This document shows, piece by piece, positions 32,503 to 41,485 of a stretch of DNA of 46,631 nt (position 1 is its first letter; every line of letters starts with the position of its first letter). The translations under genes were made by a program, and so were the position numbers. This DNA comes from [Clostridium] ultunense DSM 10521 (GTDB lineage: Bacteria; Bacillota; Clostridia; Tissierellales; Tepidimicrobiaceae), in the NCBI RefSeq assembly GCF_000511955.1, contig NZ_AZSU01000002.1, forward strand, positions 486,751-533,381, given 5' to 3'. The notes under the pieces are model-generated. The model searched no databases. It worked only from the letters and a program-made list of their open reading frames with translations, and had not been told where the DNA came from.

Positions 32503-34056
32503 ATGTCATACAGTCCATCATTATCAAGTACCATAACTAAAACAAGGATGAGAACTCCTGAAAATGTATCTTCCTTTTCAGGCATGTGTTCTACCTGTAC
32601 AACAAATTGTATTGGCACTTGTGAAATAGGTAGTTCAGCTATTCGTGGAGAGGAAGCCCTATATCCAATAGGTACAGATAAGAATCAATTTGCTTCGGAA
32701 AAAATATATCCTGTAGATTTTTCTCATTTCAATATTAATGGAAGAGTATTTGGAACTAAGGGAATAAATACTGAGGACAAAGAACCAACATATCCTAATG
32801 CTGATATTTTCACGACCATGGGATATAAAAATCCAATAAAACTAAAAGCACCCATAATATTACCTGCTATAGCAAAATTAAATTGGAAGGATTATTATGC
32901 AGGTGCTGCTTTGTCTGGTCTATTAGTAGTTATTGGGGAAGATGTAATTTCAAAGGATTCAGAACTGGTATTAAAGGATAATAGAGTAGTTAAATCTCCT
33001 TTGTTGGAAAAGATGACACAGAGCTTTAAAGAATACCATCATGGCTATGGGCAAATTATACTACAGGGCAATGTAGATGATGAAAATTTGGGTGTATTAG
33101 ATTATGCTATTGAAAAATTAGGGGTTACAGCAGTAGAACTAAAATTTGGTCAAGGAGCTAAGGGAATCCAAGGCATGGGCCAAGTAAATAGTTTAGAAGA
33201 AGCTCTTAAATTTCAAAATATGGGATATTTAATTTATCCTGATCCATCGGACCCGGTAATCCAAGAGAAATATAAAAAAGGAGTAGGTCCTCATTTCGAT
33301 AAAATAGGAAGGTTGCCTATGTGGGATGAGGAAATATTATCTAAGAGAATTGAGAAATTAAGAGAACTAGGAGCTAAGCAGGTTTGTTTCAAAATGGCAC
33401 CTTATGATCCAGAAGATATTTTAAGAGTTTTAAAAATTGCTTCCCAATGTAAGGTAGATTTAGTAACTTTTGATGGGGCTGGCGGAGGCAGTGGAAATAG
33501 TCCTTGTAAAATGATGAATGAATGGGGTTTCCCAACAGTATATATGGAAAGTATTATATATGAACTACTTAAAGAAATGGAAAGGAAAAATTATTTCTTA
33601 CCAAAAGTAGCGGTGGCTGGAGGTTTCACCATGGAAGATCATATCTTCAAAGGATTGTCTTTAGGAGCTCCATATATATCCATGATAGGAATAGGGAGAG
33701 CTGCTATGGCTTCAGCTATGATAGGAGAAAAGGTAGGGGAATTGATTAAAACTGGCAATATACCAAAAGACCTTTTAAAATATGGAAATACAGTAGAGGA
33801 AATATTCACTGATATCAGGGAATTAAAAGATATATATGGTTCTAAGATCAACAATATATCCACAGGAGCTGTAGGTCTGTATTCATATATCAATAGAGTA
33901 TCAACAGGTCTTAAACAATTGATGGCCCTAAATAGAAAGTTTACTTTAGATGAAATAGGAAGGGAAGATATTATAGCTCTAACTAAAGAAGCAGCAGAGG
34001 TGGCAGGCATTCCAACTTTTATGGACTTAAAGAGAGAGATTGTTAAAAGGGTGTAA
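32503..34056 (+). CDS. Glutamate-synthase-like FMN protein with N-terminal Cys motif
   Basis: 517-residue protein from the FMN-binding glutamate synthase domain family. The TIM-barrel core spans about 100-480 (LKAPIILPAIAKLNWKDYYAGA, IQGMGQVNSLEEAL, LVTFDGAGGGSGNSP and VAVAGGFTMEDHIFKGLSLGA). An N-terminal CSTCTTNCIGTC (Cys 29, 32, 36, 40) is an added metal or Fe-S motif. No GltD partner, amidotransferase domain or GltB N-terminal is present. The ATG at 32503, behind AAGGAGG, is preferred over 32467. The reaction is unknown; it may use ferredoxin. Linkage to the neighbours is not obvious. Confidence 0.82.
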   Translation: MSYSPSLSSTITKTRMRTPENVSSFSGMCSTCTTNCIGTCEIGSSAIRGEEALYPIGTDKNQFASEKIYPVDFSHFNINGRVFGTKGINTEDKEPTYPNADIFTTMGYKNPIKLKAPIILPAIAKLNWKDYYAGAALSGLLVVIGEDVISKDSELVLKDNRVVKSPLLEKMTQSFKEYHHGYGQIILQGNVDDENLGVLDYAIEKLGVTAVELKFGQGAKGIQGMGQVNSLEEALKFQNMGYLIYPDPSDPVIQEKYKKGVGPHFDKIGRLPMWDEEILSKRIEKLRELGAKQVCFKMAPYDPEDILRVLKIASQCKVDLVTFDGAGGGSGNSPCKMMNEWGFPTVYMESIIYELLKEMERKNYFLPKVAVAGGFTMEDHIFKGLSLGAPYISMIGIGRAAMASAMIGEKVGELIKTGNIPKDLLKYGNTVEEIFTDIRELKDIYGSKINNISTGAVGLYSYINRVSTGLKQLMALNRKFTLDEIGREDIIALTKEAAEVAGIPTFMDLKREIVKRV

Positions 34057-34087
34057 GGAGACAGGGAGCTAGCCTCCTTGTTTTTTT
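34055..34087 (+). terminator. Terminator of the glutamate-synthase-like gene
   Basis: AAGGAG (34055-34060, overlapping the stop) pairs with CTCCTT (34074-34079), and a run of seven T residues follows at 34081-34087. Confidence 0.65.
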
Positions 34088-34188
34088 ATACTAATATTTT
34101 AACATTTTTCTAATTTCCCAATACTTGTATTCAACCATAAATTAATATAGTATAGAAGAAAGACTTTATTGAAAGGAATGATTTAAAT

Positions 34189-35415
34189 TTGGCACAATTG
34201 GTATCTGTACTTATTTCTTTTTTATTTATACCTATTTTGATAAGGTTAAAATTTAAATTAAGCTACACAATTTTAATATCTGCAGGGATTTTAGGTTTAT
34301 TATCTGGTTTAGGGTTTGAAACCTTGGGAGGGACTGTTATAAGTATTTTTACCAATCCATCATCACGAACTACCGTGTTAACCGTAATGATGGTAAGTAT
34401 TCTTGGTGGATTAATGAGACATTATAAAATTCTCGATAAGGTAGTGGAAACAATTTTACTTATAATTCGTAACAAAAAGAATGCATTAATGGTAATACCT
34501 GCAATAATTGGAATTCTAATAATACCCGGAGGAGCTTTATTATCTGCTCCCTTTATCAATAATATTGGAGAAGGAATGAAAATATCCCCATCGAGGCGGG
34601 CTGCAATAAATTTGGTATTTCGACATATAGCTATGTTTTTATTACCCTATTCAACCGCATTATTGATCGTTTCTGCAACTCTACCAGATTTAAATATTTT
34701 TAAATTGATTCTATTAAATTTATTTTTTGTAATATCCATAATTATTACAGGATATTTTTTCTTCTTGAAGAAAGTGGAATCAGAAATATTACCCCCCAGG
34801 GAAAACATTGGAAAAAACTTATTGAAACTTGCTATTTATACATCACCTATATATATTGCGGTAATAATCAATGCTATCACGAGTTTACCCTTCCATATTA
34901 CTTTAATAGTAAGTGTATTTATAGTCTATTTATTAAGTGATAAAAAGGATTTCATAAAAGTTCTTATAAAATCTCTTAATTGGAGTACAGTACTAACAGT
35001 TGTTGCAGTTCTTATTATGAAAGAAATAATCCTTAACATGGAAGGATTAATCGGATTGTTTAGCAATATGTTTAATGCCAGCACTGGTATGTTATCTATG
35101 ATATGTATATTTTTAATATCATCATTTTTCTTCGGCTATATTACTGGAAATATAACAGCTTCTTTGGCAATAATACTGCCCATGTTATCCCAACTTAATA
35201 TTGTAGGTGAGCTTATCTATATTTATACATATTTTGCTTTTGGTTCTGCTTTTATTGGCTATTATTTTTCACCCCTCCACCTTTGTCAGGCTTTTACATT
35301 GGAACATATGGGTGTTACTACTGGTGAACTCTATAAAGAGTATAGATTCTATGCTCCTACCCTACTATTAATATTAATAGTATCTACATTTATCTTTAAA
35401 TTTATATTTGTCTAG
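34189..35415 (+). CDS. DUF401 family integral membrane protein
   Basis: Hydrophobic protein of 408 residues with about ten membrane helices, matching DUF401 (COG1906). It has a glycine/proline-rich segment at IPGGALLSAPFINNIGEGMKI and helices such as LFMMVIPAIIGILIIPGG. TTG start with GGAAT upstream. Arrangement with two inverted halves, and a SSFFFGYITGNITASLAIILP motif in the second half, suggests a transporter. Substrate unknown. It lies alone, 133 bases after the terminator of the previous gene. Confidence 0.75.
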   Translation: MAQLVSVLISFLFIPILIRLKFKLSYTILISAGILGLLSGLGFETLGGTVISIFTNPSSRTTVLTVMMVSILGGLMRHYKILDKVVETILLIIRNKKNALMVIPAIIGILIIPGGALLSAPFINNIGEGMKISPSRRAAINLVFRHIAMFLLPYSTALLIVSATLPDLNIFKLILLNLFFVISIIITGYFFFLKKVESEILPPRENIGKNLLKLAIYTSPIYIAVIINAITSLPFHITLIVSVFIVYLLSDKKDFIKVLIKSLNWSTVLTVVAVLIMKEIILNMEGLIGLFSNMFNASTGMLSMICIFLISSFFFGYITGNITASLAIILPMLSQLNIVGELIYIYTYFAFGSAFIGYYFSPLHLCQAFTLEHMGVTTGELYKEYRFYAPTLLLILIVSTFIFKFIFV

Positions 35416-35451
35416 AATAAGAGGCTGAATTTTTACAAAATTATGATAAAG

Positions 35452-35481
35452 TTGGATAGTTATATATAATTTTGGTATAAT
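35452..35481 (+). promoter_or_regulatory. Extended -10 promoter of the YjiH-like gene
   Basis: TTGGAT at 35452-35457 and TATAAT at 35476-35481 are separated by 18 bases; TGG precedes the -10 box (extended -10). Confidence 0.55.
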
Positions 35482-35521
35482 TAATAATACTAAAAATTAT
35501 AACTAACAAAGGAGGAACTAT

Positions 35522-36820
35522 ATGGCAAAAGAATATGATGGAATTAAAATCTTTAAATTTATCCTCTTTGCAGCAGTGGGAATCTTTATGTTCTTTGTAC
35601 CCATTACTATAGATGGGAAAAGTACTATTCCTTTAGACCATATTGTAAATTATATTAGAGCTATTCCCAATTATGGACCAATATACTCGGGATTAATAGT
35701 TACTATTGGTGGAATACTCCCATTTATAGACAAAACTTGGAACAGGGATAAGACTACAACTATTTTTTCCTTTATAAAATTATTAGGTATTGTGTTTGTC
35801 TTTATGGCCATTTTTAATAGAGGGCCAGAATTTTTGATGAGAGATGATGTAATCCCATTTATTCATCAGAAAATAGTTATATCCGTTACTACAATAGTGC
35901 CGATAGGTTCAATATTTCTTGCATTCTTAGTTAACTATGGTTTGATGGAATTTATTGGGGTCTTAATGCAACCTATAATGAAACCTATTTGGAAAACCCC
36001 AGGGAGATCTGCAATAGATGCAGTAGCATCCTTTGTAGGTAGTTATTCATTGGCTTTACTCATTACGGATAGAGTCTATCAGGAAGGTAAATACACCGGT
36101 AAGGAAGCTGCTATAATAGCTACAGGTTTTTCTACGGTGTCGGCCACCTTTATGATTATAGTAGCAGACACTTTGGATATTATGAACCATTGGCTATTGT
36201 ATTTTTGGTTGACTTTAATCATTACTTTCATTGTAACAGCTTTAACAGCTAGAATCTATCCTTTAAACAAAAAACCAGAAGTCTATTATAATAATCAGGA
36301 AGGTTCTCCGGAAAAATTGGCAAAGGGCAATAGATTTAAAATGGCCTATAAAGAGGGGATGGAGGCATTTGACAATGCACCTACTGTGGTAGAAAGTGTT
36401 TTAGATAATTTTAAATCTGGTATAAGATTAGCCTTGTCAATAGGACCTTTATTAATGTCTATTGGAGTAATAGGAATAGTGCTAGCAGAATATACACCGT
36501 TATTCGATATAGTAGGGTATATATTCTATCCATTTACATTGTTAGCGAGAATTCCAGAGCCTTTACTAGCAGCTAAGGCAAATGCTCTAAGCATTGCAGA
36601 AATGTTCTTACCAGCATTATTGGTAACTGAAACGCCTATAATAACAAAGTTTCTTATTGCAATAGTAAGCGTATCTGAAATTCTTTTCTTTTCAGCTTCA
36701 ATTCCTTGTATGATGGCTACGGAAATACCTCTTACAATGAAGGATTATATTATAATATGGATAGAAAGGGTAGTATTGTCCATACTAATAGCAGCCCCTA
36801 TATTGCATCTTATATTTTGA
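35522..36820 (+). CDS. YjiH family nucleoside-recognition (Gate) membrane protein
   Basis: Membrane protein of 432 residues with about ten helices. Gate/nucleoside-recognition-type repeats occur around GVLMQPIMKPIWKTPGRSAIDAVASFVGSY and IVGYIFYPFTLLARIPEPLLAAK. This matches YjiH, a family of unknown function related to SpmA/SpmB and nucleoside transporters. AAAGGAGG precedes the ATG. The gene has its own promoter and lies opposite a TetR gene, separated by a bidirectional hairpin. Confidence 0.78.
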   Translation: MAKEYDGIKIFKFILFAAVGIFMFFVPITIDGKSTIPLDHIVNYIRAIPNYGPIYSGLIVTIGGILPFIDKTWNRDKTTTIFSFIKLLGIVFVFMAIFNRGPEFLMRDDVIPFIHQKIVISVTTIVPIGSIFLAFLVNYGLMEFIGVLMQPIMKPIWKTPGRSAIDAVASFVGSYSLALLITDRVYQEGKYTGKEAAIIATGFSTVSATFMIIVADTLDIMNHWLLYFWLTLIITFIVTALTARIYPLNKKPEVYYNNQEGSPEKLAKGNRFKMAYKEGMEAFDNAPTVVESVLDNFKSGIRLALSIGPLLMSIGVIGIVLAEYTPLFDIVGYIFYPFTLLARIPEPLLAAKANALSIAEMFLPALLVTETPIITKFLIAIVSVSEILFFSASIPCMMATEIPLTMKDYIIIWIERVVLSILIAAPILHLIF

Positions 36821-36826
36821 CAAAAC

Positions 36827-36862
36827 AATGGACAAGGTGCTGTTAATAATACCTTGTCCATT
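36827..36862. terminator. Hairpin between convergent YjiH and TetR genes
   Basis: A perfect 12-bp stem (36827-36838 with 36851-36862) and 12-base loop. A weak T-run (GTTTTG) follows only on the minus strand, so it best serves the TetR gene. Confidence 0.6.
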
Positions 36863-37463
36863 AACTTGCTTCTTCATTTAATATACCACCAAGAAACCAT
36901 TTAGAATAAAAATCTTTCTTTATTCTAAGCCTTTCCTTTTCGTCATCTATATTATTGTCCCGGAAATACATCTGTATATTAAACATTGAGGTAGCATAGA
37001 TATGGAAGGCAAAATCTATATCTACGAAATCCTTTAGCCTTCCTGATTTTTTAAGTGCTTTAAGCTCGTCCATTACATGGCTGTTTAATTCTCTACTATA
37101 TTCACCAAAATAGAATTTCATCATCACTTCAACTGGTACTCTATACCAGGTACGATTGAAAGCGATTTCTTTTGGGGTGCATATATCTTCAATGGGAATC
37201 ATATTGCTATCCAATAAAAAGTATCCTCTTTTTTCCCTTTCCTTCCCATAGATCTTTTTTTCAATTTCGCTCATTAAATACAAATATAACTCATCTTTAT
37301 CATGAAAATATTTATAAAAACTTCCTATGGAAATTTCAGCTCTGGAAGTAATCATTCTAATATTTACATCTTCATAAGCTTCTTTAATAAATAAGTCATA
37401 AGTAGCATTGATAATTCGTTGTTTTTTTTCTAAAGGTAGGTTAAAAAATGTTTGTTTTGGCAT
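36861..37463 (-). CDS. TetR-family transcriptional regulator
   Basis: 200-residue one-component regulator. The TetR helix-turn-helix is at about 14-58 (RIINATYDLFIKEAYEDVNI, then SIGSFYKYFHDKDELYLYL). The C-terminal ligand domain is helical without known motifs. AAGGAGG before the ATG. Divergent from the second peptide operon, whose promoter contains palindromes that suit a TetR dimer; local repression is therefore likely. Ligand unknown; imported peptides or their derivatives are plausible. Confidence 0.9.
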   Translation of the reverse strand: MPKQTFFNLPLEKKQRIINATYDLFIKEAYEDVNIRMITSRAEISIGSFYKYFHDKDELYLYLMSEIEKKIYGKEREKRGYFLLDSNMIPIEDICTPKEIAFNRTWYRVPVEVMMKFYFGEYSRELNSHVMDELKALKKSGRLKDFVDIDFAFHIYATSMFNIQMYFRDNNIDDEKERLRIKKDFYSKWFLGGILNEEAS

Positions 37464-37502
37464 AGGAACCTCCTTTTTACCTTTCTACTAAATTTATATA
37501 TC

Positions 37503-37530
37503 ATTATATCAAATTTTTAAAAAATTGAAA
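37503..37530 (-). promoter_or_regulatory. Extended -10 promoter of the tetR gene
   Basis: Minus strand reads TTTCAA, 16 bases, then TGA-TATAAT (TATAAT at 37508-37503). It lies about 40 bases before the TetR start. Confidence 0.5.
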
Positions 37531-37588
37531 GTTTAAATTCTCATTAGAATGAAATATCCAAATCCTTATAATTGTCAAAAAAAAGTCA

Positions 37589-37617
37589 TTGACATAGGAA
37601 AATACCTATGTTAATAT
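37589..37617 (+). promoter_or_regulatory. Strong sigma-A promoter of the second peptide operon
   Basis: TTGACA at 37589-37594, 17 bases, TAATAT at 37612-37617. The spacer is almost entirely occupied by an inverted repeat, see next entry. Confidence 0.75.
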
Positions 37618-37648
37618 ATTTACAATACTAAAAAGTGAACATGTTCAC
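37592..37648. promoter_or_regulatory. Two operator-like palindromes for the divergent TetR
   Basis: ACATAGG (37592-37598) and CCTATGT (37605-37611) form an inverted repeat with a 6-base gap lying between the -35 and -10 boxes. A second, perfect 14-base palindrome GTGAACATGTTCAC sits at 37635-37648 just after the start point. Both are typical repressor positions; which one TetR binds is not known. Confidence 0.6.
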
Positions 37649-37695
37649 CACCATCATTAAAATTGGTATAAAATAATATATTAGGAGGTAATCTG

Positions 37696-38658
37696 GTGAA
37701 AAGGTATGTAGCTAAAAGAATTTTAACAGGGTTGTTAACAATTCTAATAGTATTTTCTATTAACTTTATAATTATCAATTTAGCACCGGGGGATCCTATA
37801 AAAACCCTTATGGGGAAAGAAACCGATGACCCAGCTCTAAGAGCTGCTTTAGAGCAAAAATATGGTTTGGACAAACCTTTGCACATACAGTTTGTTTCTT
37901 ATCTAAAGACTGCTATAAGTGGAGATTTAGGTACATCTATTATTTATAATAGGCCGGTTAGTGAAATGATTTCTGAAAAAATGCCTGCTACTATTTTGTT
38001 AGTTTTAACATCTGGAATATTGTCCTTAATAATAGGTACTCTCATGGGGATTGTTGCTGCTAGGAAAGAAGGATCTTTTATCGATGTGATATTTTCAGGA
38101 TTTTCCTATATTTTAAATTCCATGCCTTCATTTTGGCTAGGTTTGATGTTGATTATTATATTTTCATCTGTACTTAATCTGCTTCCAACTTGTGGAATGA
38201 CTGATCCTAGAACTTCATATAAGGGAATAGCCTATGTAATGGATGTTTTAAAGCATATGATATTGCCCGTAGGTACATTGATATTGATAGAGATTCCTCT
38301 ATATTATCGAATTGCAAAATCTTCTGTACTACAAGTGACCAATGAGGATTTCATTTTAACATTACGGGCTACAGGGATGAATGAAAAGAAGATATTCAAT
38401 AAATATATTTTTAGGAACGCCATTTTACCCACTGTAACCATATTTGGCATATCTTTAGCTTATTTGATTACAGGTGTTGCTTTGATAGAAACAGTATTTG
38501 CCTGGCCAGGAACTGGTAGACTTGTACTTACTGCTATCAACCAAAGGGATTATCCTACTCTTATGGGCATATATCTAGTGATGTCAGTTTCCGTTGCAAT
38601 TGTAATGATGTTGGTTGATATTCTATATGCGGTACTAGACCCTAGGATTAGGTATTAA
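37696..38658 (+). CDS. Dipeptide/oligopeptide ABC transporter permease (DppB type), second system
   Basis: 320-residue membrane subunit with GTG start, AGGAGG seven bases upstream. It has the N-terminal IINLAPGDPIKTLMGKE motif, an EAA loop (LRATGMNEKKIFNKYIFRNAILPT) and the C-terminal IETVFAWPGTGRL. About half the residues differ from the DppB of the first system, so this is an older paralogue and not a recent duplication. Fifteen bases separate it from the next permease. Confidence 0.94.
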   Translation: MKRYVAKRILTGLLTILIVFSINFIIINLAPGDPIKTLMGKETDDPALRAALEQKYGLDKPLHIQFVSYLKTAISGDLGTSIIYNRPVSEMISEKMPATILLVLTSGILSLIIGTLMGIVAARKEGSFIDVIFSGFSYILNSMPSFWLGLMLIIIFSSVLNLLPTCGMTDPRTSYKGIAYVMDVLKHMILPVGTLILIEIPLYYRIAKSSVLQVTNEDFILTLRATGMNEKKIFNKYIFRNAILPTVTIFGISLAYLITGVALIETVFAWPGTGRLVLTAINQRDYPTLMGIYLVMSVSVAIVMMLVDILYAVLDPRIRY

Positions 38659-38672
38659 GGAGGGCTTAAAAG

Positions 38673-39503
38673 ATGATAAAGACTATCGTAAATGATAAAC
38701 AGCTTCTATTTGGGATATTGGGTATTATTGCATTGTTAATAATTGTTGCCTTTGCCCCAAATATTGCACCAGAGAATCCATACGTTTTTGGACCAGATGT
38801 ATTGAATAAAATAGGAGAAAATGGTCATATACTTGGGACCAATAAAATGGGACAAGACATTTTTAGCATGATCATTTATGGAACTAGGACTTCTTTACAA
38901 GTAGCTGTTATTTCTGCACTGATTTCCGGATTGCTAGGAATTTTAATTGGTGGAATTGCAGGTTTCTTTGGAGGAACTGCAGACAGAATAGTTTCTGAGA
39001 TAATTAATATTTTCATGATGCTTCCTACTTTCTTTTTAATATTGCTCATTATTGCATTGTTTGGCAATAGTATTTACAACGTGATGATTGTAATAGGTCT
39101 TACCACTTGGCCAAGTAATGCCAAACTTATGAGAGCTCAGGCATTATCTTTAAGAGAAAGAACCTTTGTAAAGGCAGCTACTGCCATGGGGGAGACTAAA
39201 GGCCAAATATTATTTAAATATATAATTCCTAATGGAATATTTCCTGTAATAGCAAATACTACTGTTGGTATGTCAAATGCCATATTGACTGAAGCGGGTC
39301 TAAGCTTTTTAGGATTAGGCGATCCTAATATAATCAGTTGGGGACAGATGATATATGATGGTAAATCCTTCCTTACTAGTGCATGGTGGATTGCGACTTT
39401 TGCTGGTGTTGCCATCGTTATTACGGTAACCATATTTTACCTATTAGGGGACGGATTAAACCATGTAATGAACCCTAAACATTCCAAGGGAAAAGGGGTG
39501 TAA
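38673..39503 (+). CDS. Dipeptide/oligopeptide ABC transporter permease (DppC type), second system
   Basis: 276-residue partner permease. The family hallmark GHILGTNKMGQDIFSMIIYGTR is present near 50-70, as are an EAA loop (AATAMGETKGQILFKYIIPNG) and SFLGLGDPNIISWG. It is preceded by AAGGAGG and lies four bases from the next ATPase gene. All features are normal. Confidence 0.94.
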   Translation: MIKTIVNDKQLLFGILGIIALLIIVAFAPNIAPENPYVFGPDVLNKIGENGHILGTNKMGQDIFSMIIYGTRTSLQVAVISALISGLLGILIGGIAGFFGGTADRIVSEIINIFMMLPTFFLILLIIALFGNSIYNVMIVIGLTTWPSNAKLMRAQALSLRERTFVKAATAMGETKGQILFKYIIPNGIFPVIANTTVGMSNAILTEAGLSFLGLGDPNIISWGQMIYDGKSFLTSAWWIATFAGVAIVITVTIFYLLGDGLNHVMNPKHSKGKGV

Positions 39504-39506
39504 AAG

Positions 39507-40475
39507 ATGGATAATACAATTTTAGAATTGAAAGATTTTAATGTAACCTATGTAAATAAATATAAAAAAGTATATGCGGTAAAGGATGCAGGATTCAAAA
39601 TCAATAAGGGAGATTCTTTAGGTCTTGTAGGTGAATCTGGTTCGGGGAAATCCACTTTGGCTATGGCTTTACTTAGACTTTTGCCAGAGAAAACCACTGA
39701 AATATCGGGAGTAGCAAATTTTCTAGGAAAAGATTTAACCCAAATGTCTCAAGCCGAACTTAAAAAGATTAGGTGGAAAGAGCTTTCCGTAGTATTCCAA
39801 AAATCTATGAATTCATTATCACCTGTCCATAAGATAGGAACTCAGGTGGAGGATATATATTGGGTTCATAATCCAAAGGCTACTAAGAAGGAAATACTAG
39901 ATAGATTCACCTATTTACTTGAATTGGTTAATCTATCCAGCAGAGTATACAATCTATATCCTCATGAACTATCAGGTGGTATGCTCCAAAGGGTTTCTAT
40001 TGCATTAAGTCTTATCAACAACCCAAAACTACTCATTTTAGACGAAGCTACTACAGCCTTAGATGTGGTTACACAAGGACAAATATTAGATGAGATAGTT
40101 AAGATGGAAAGGGAAATGGATATGACCAGGATAATGATTACTCATGATATGTCAGTAGTAGCTACATCCTGTAATAAAGTTGCTGTTATGTATGCTGGTG
40201 AACTTATGGAATTAGGCTATGTAAAAGAAGTACTTAAAGATCCTTTACATCCATATACTAAGGGGCTCTTAGCATCTTTTCCATCTTTAAAGGGAGAAAA
40301 TAGTAAATTAGAAGGTATAAGCGGATTTTTACCTGATCTATCTAAAAAGTATGAAGGGTGTATTTTTGCTCCTAGATGTAAGCAGGCAATGGATATATGT
40401 AAGAAAAAGCCTAAATTAATCCAGTTAGGTAATGAGCGAGCTATTAGATGTCACCTATACGGAGGTGAAAAGTAG
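39507..40475 (+). CDS. Dipeptide ABC transporter ATP-binding protein (DppD type), second system
   Basis: 322-residue ATPase. Walker A GESGSGKST at 42-50, signature LSGGMLQRVSIALSL, Walker B LLILDEATTALDVV and ITHDMSVVA switch. Walker B carries DEA where most relatives, including the first-system DppD, have DEP; the catalytic Glu is kept. A C-terminal cysteine group (GCIFAPRCKQAMDIC, then RCHLYGG) is retained. Start directly after the upstream permease stop. Confidence 0.93.
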   Translation: MDNTILELKDFNVTYVNKYKKVYAVKDAGFKINKGDSLGLVGESGSGKSTLAMALLRLLPEKTTEISGVANFLGKDLTQMSQAELKKIRWKELSVVFQKSMNSLSPVHKIGTQVEDIYWVHNPKATKKEILDRFTYLLELVNLSSRVYNLYPHELSGGMLQRVSIALSLINNPKLLILDEATTALDVVTQGQILDEIVKMEREMDMTRIMITHDMSVVATSCNKVAVMYAGELMELGYVKEVLKDPLHPYTKGLLASFPSLKGENSKLEGISGFLPDLSKKYEGCIFAPRCKQAMDICKKKPKLIQLGNERAIRCHLYGGEK

Positions 40476-41483
40476 ATGAAAAATAATGAGACCTATATAA
40501 ATATAGATAATGTATCCATGTGGTATCCAGTAAAGGGTAATTTTAGCATAAGTTCTAAAGGCAGGCAATTTGTAAAAGCTGTAGATGGAGTATCTTTGCA
40601 GCTGGAAAAGGGAGAAATACTTGGAATAATTGGAGAATCTGGATGTGGAAAATCTACTCTAGGAAGGATCCTCGCTAGACTTGAAGATCCAACGGATGGG
40701 GATGTATATATTGAAAATGTATCTACAAGCAAAATTATGAAAGAGGATTCGAAGGCTTTTAGGAGATTGGTTCAAATAGTATTTCAAAATCCTTATGATT
40801 CCTTTACACCTAGAGATACTATAGAAGAAATATTGATGCGACCTTTAAATATTCATTCTATTGGGAATTCAAAAGAGGATAGAAGAAGGATTATTTTAGA
40901 AACTTTGGAATTTGGTGGACTTCATCCTGCTAAGGATATTATGAAAAGATATCCTCATGAATTATCTGGTGGTCAATTACAAAGGATTTCTATCTTACGT
41001 GCCATGTTAGTAGACCCAAAATTTATTATAGCCGATGAACCTGTATCCATGTTGGACGTTTCCGTTAGAGCTGAAATTATCAATATGCTTATCAGGTTGA
41101 GTAAGGAAAAAGAAGCAGCAATAATATTTATTAGCCACGATATCTCCCTTACTAGGTACATTTCTCATAAAGTAGCTGTAATGTATTTGGGAAAAATCGT
41201 AGAGTATGGTGAAGCAGATGAAATAGTTAAAAATCCAAAACATCCTTATACTCAAACTTTAATTTCTAATTGTGGTTCTATAGATCCAGAAGAAATTATG
41301 GACAAGATAAAGGTAGAAGGGGAACCACCTACACCAATTAACCCAGGTCCGGGATGCTATTTTGCACCAAGGTGCTTTAAGGCCACTGAAGAATGTTTCA
41401 AAAAATATCCAGCTACCCATGATATGGGACAAGGTCATTTGGTAGCTTGTGATAGATTAAACGAAAATAATAAGGAGGCTTAG
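40476..41483 (+). CDS. Dipeptide ABC transporter ATP-binding protein (DppF type), second system
   Basis: 335-residue partner ATPase beginning on the base after the upstream stop (GGAGGTG ten bases before). Walker A GESGCGKST at 53-61, signature LSGGQLQRISILRAM, Walker B FIIADEPVSMLDVS and FISHDISLTRY. C-terminal cysteine group at GPGCYFAPRCFKATEEC. Motifs intact. Confidence 0.93.
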   Translation: MKNNETYINIDNVSMWYPVKGNFSISSKGRQFVKAVDGVSLQLEKGEILGIIGESGCGKSTLGRILARLEDPTDGDVYIENVSTSKIMKEDSKAFRRLVQIVFQNPYDSFTPRDTIEEILMRPLNIHSIGNSKEDRRRIILETLEFGGLHPAKDIMKRYPHELSGGQLQRISILRAMLVDPKFIIADEPVSMLDVSVRAEIINMLIRLSKEKEAAIIFISHDISLTRYISHKVAVMYLGKIVEYGEADEIVKNPKHPYTQTLISNCGSIDPEEIMDKIKVEGEPPTPINPGPGCYFAPRCFKATEECFKKYPATHDMGQGHLVACDRLNENNKEA

Positions 41484-41485
41484 CT

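Noticed and set aside
33639-34010. A 123-codon minus-strand frame inside the glutamate-synthase-like gene
   Set aside because: Antisense to a conserved domain, with composition that mirrors the sense codons; no independent support.
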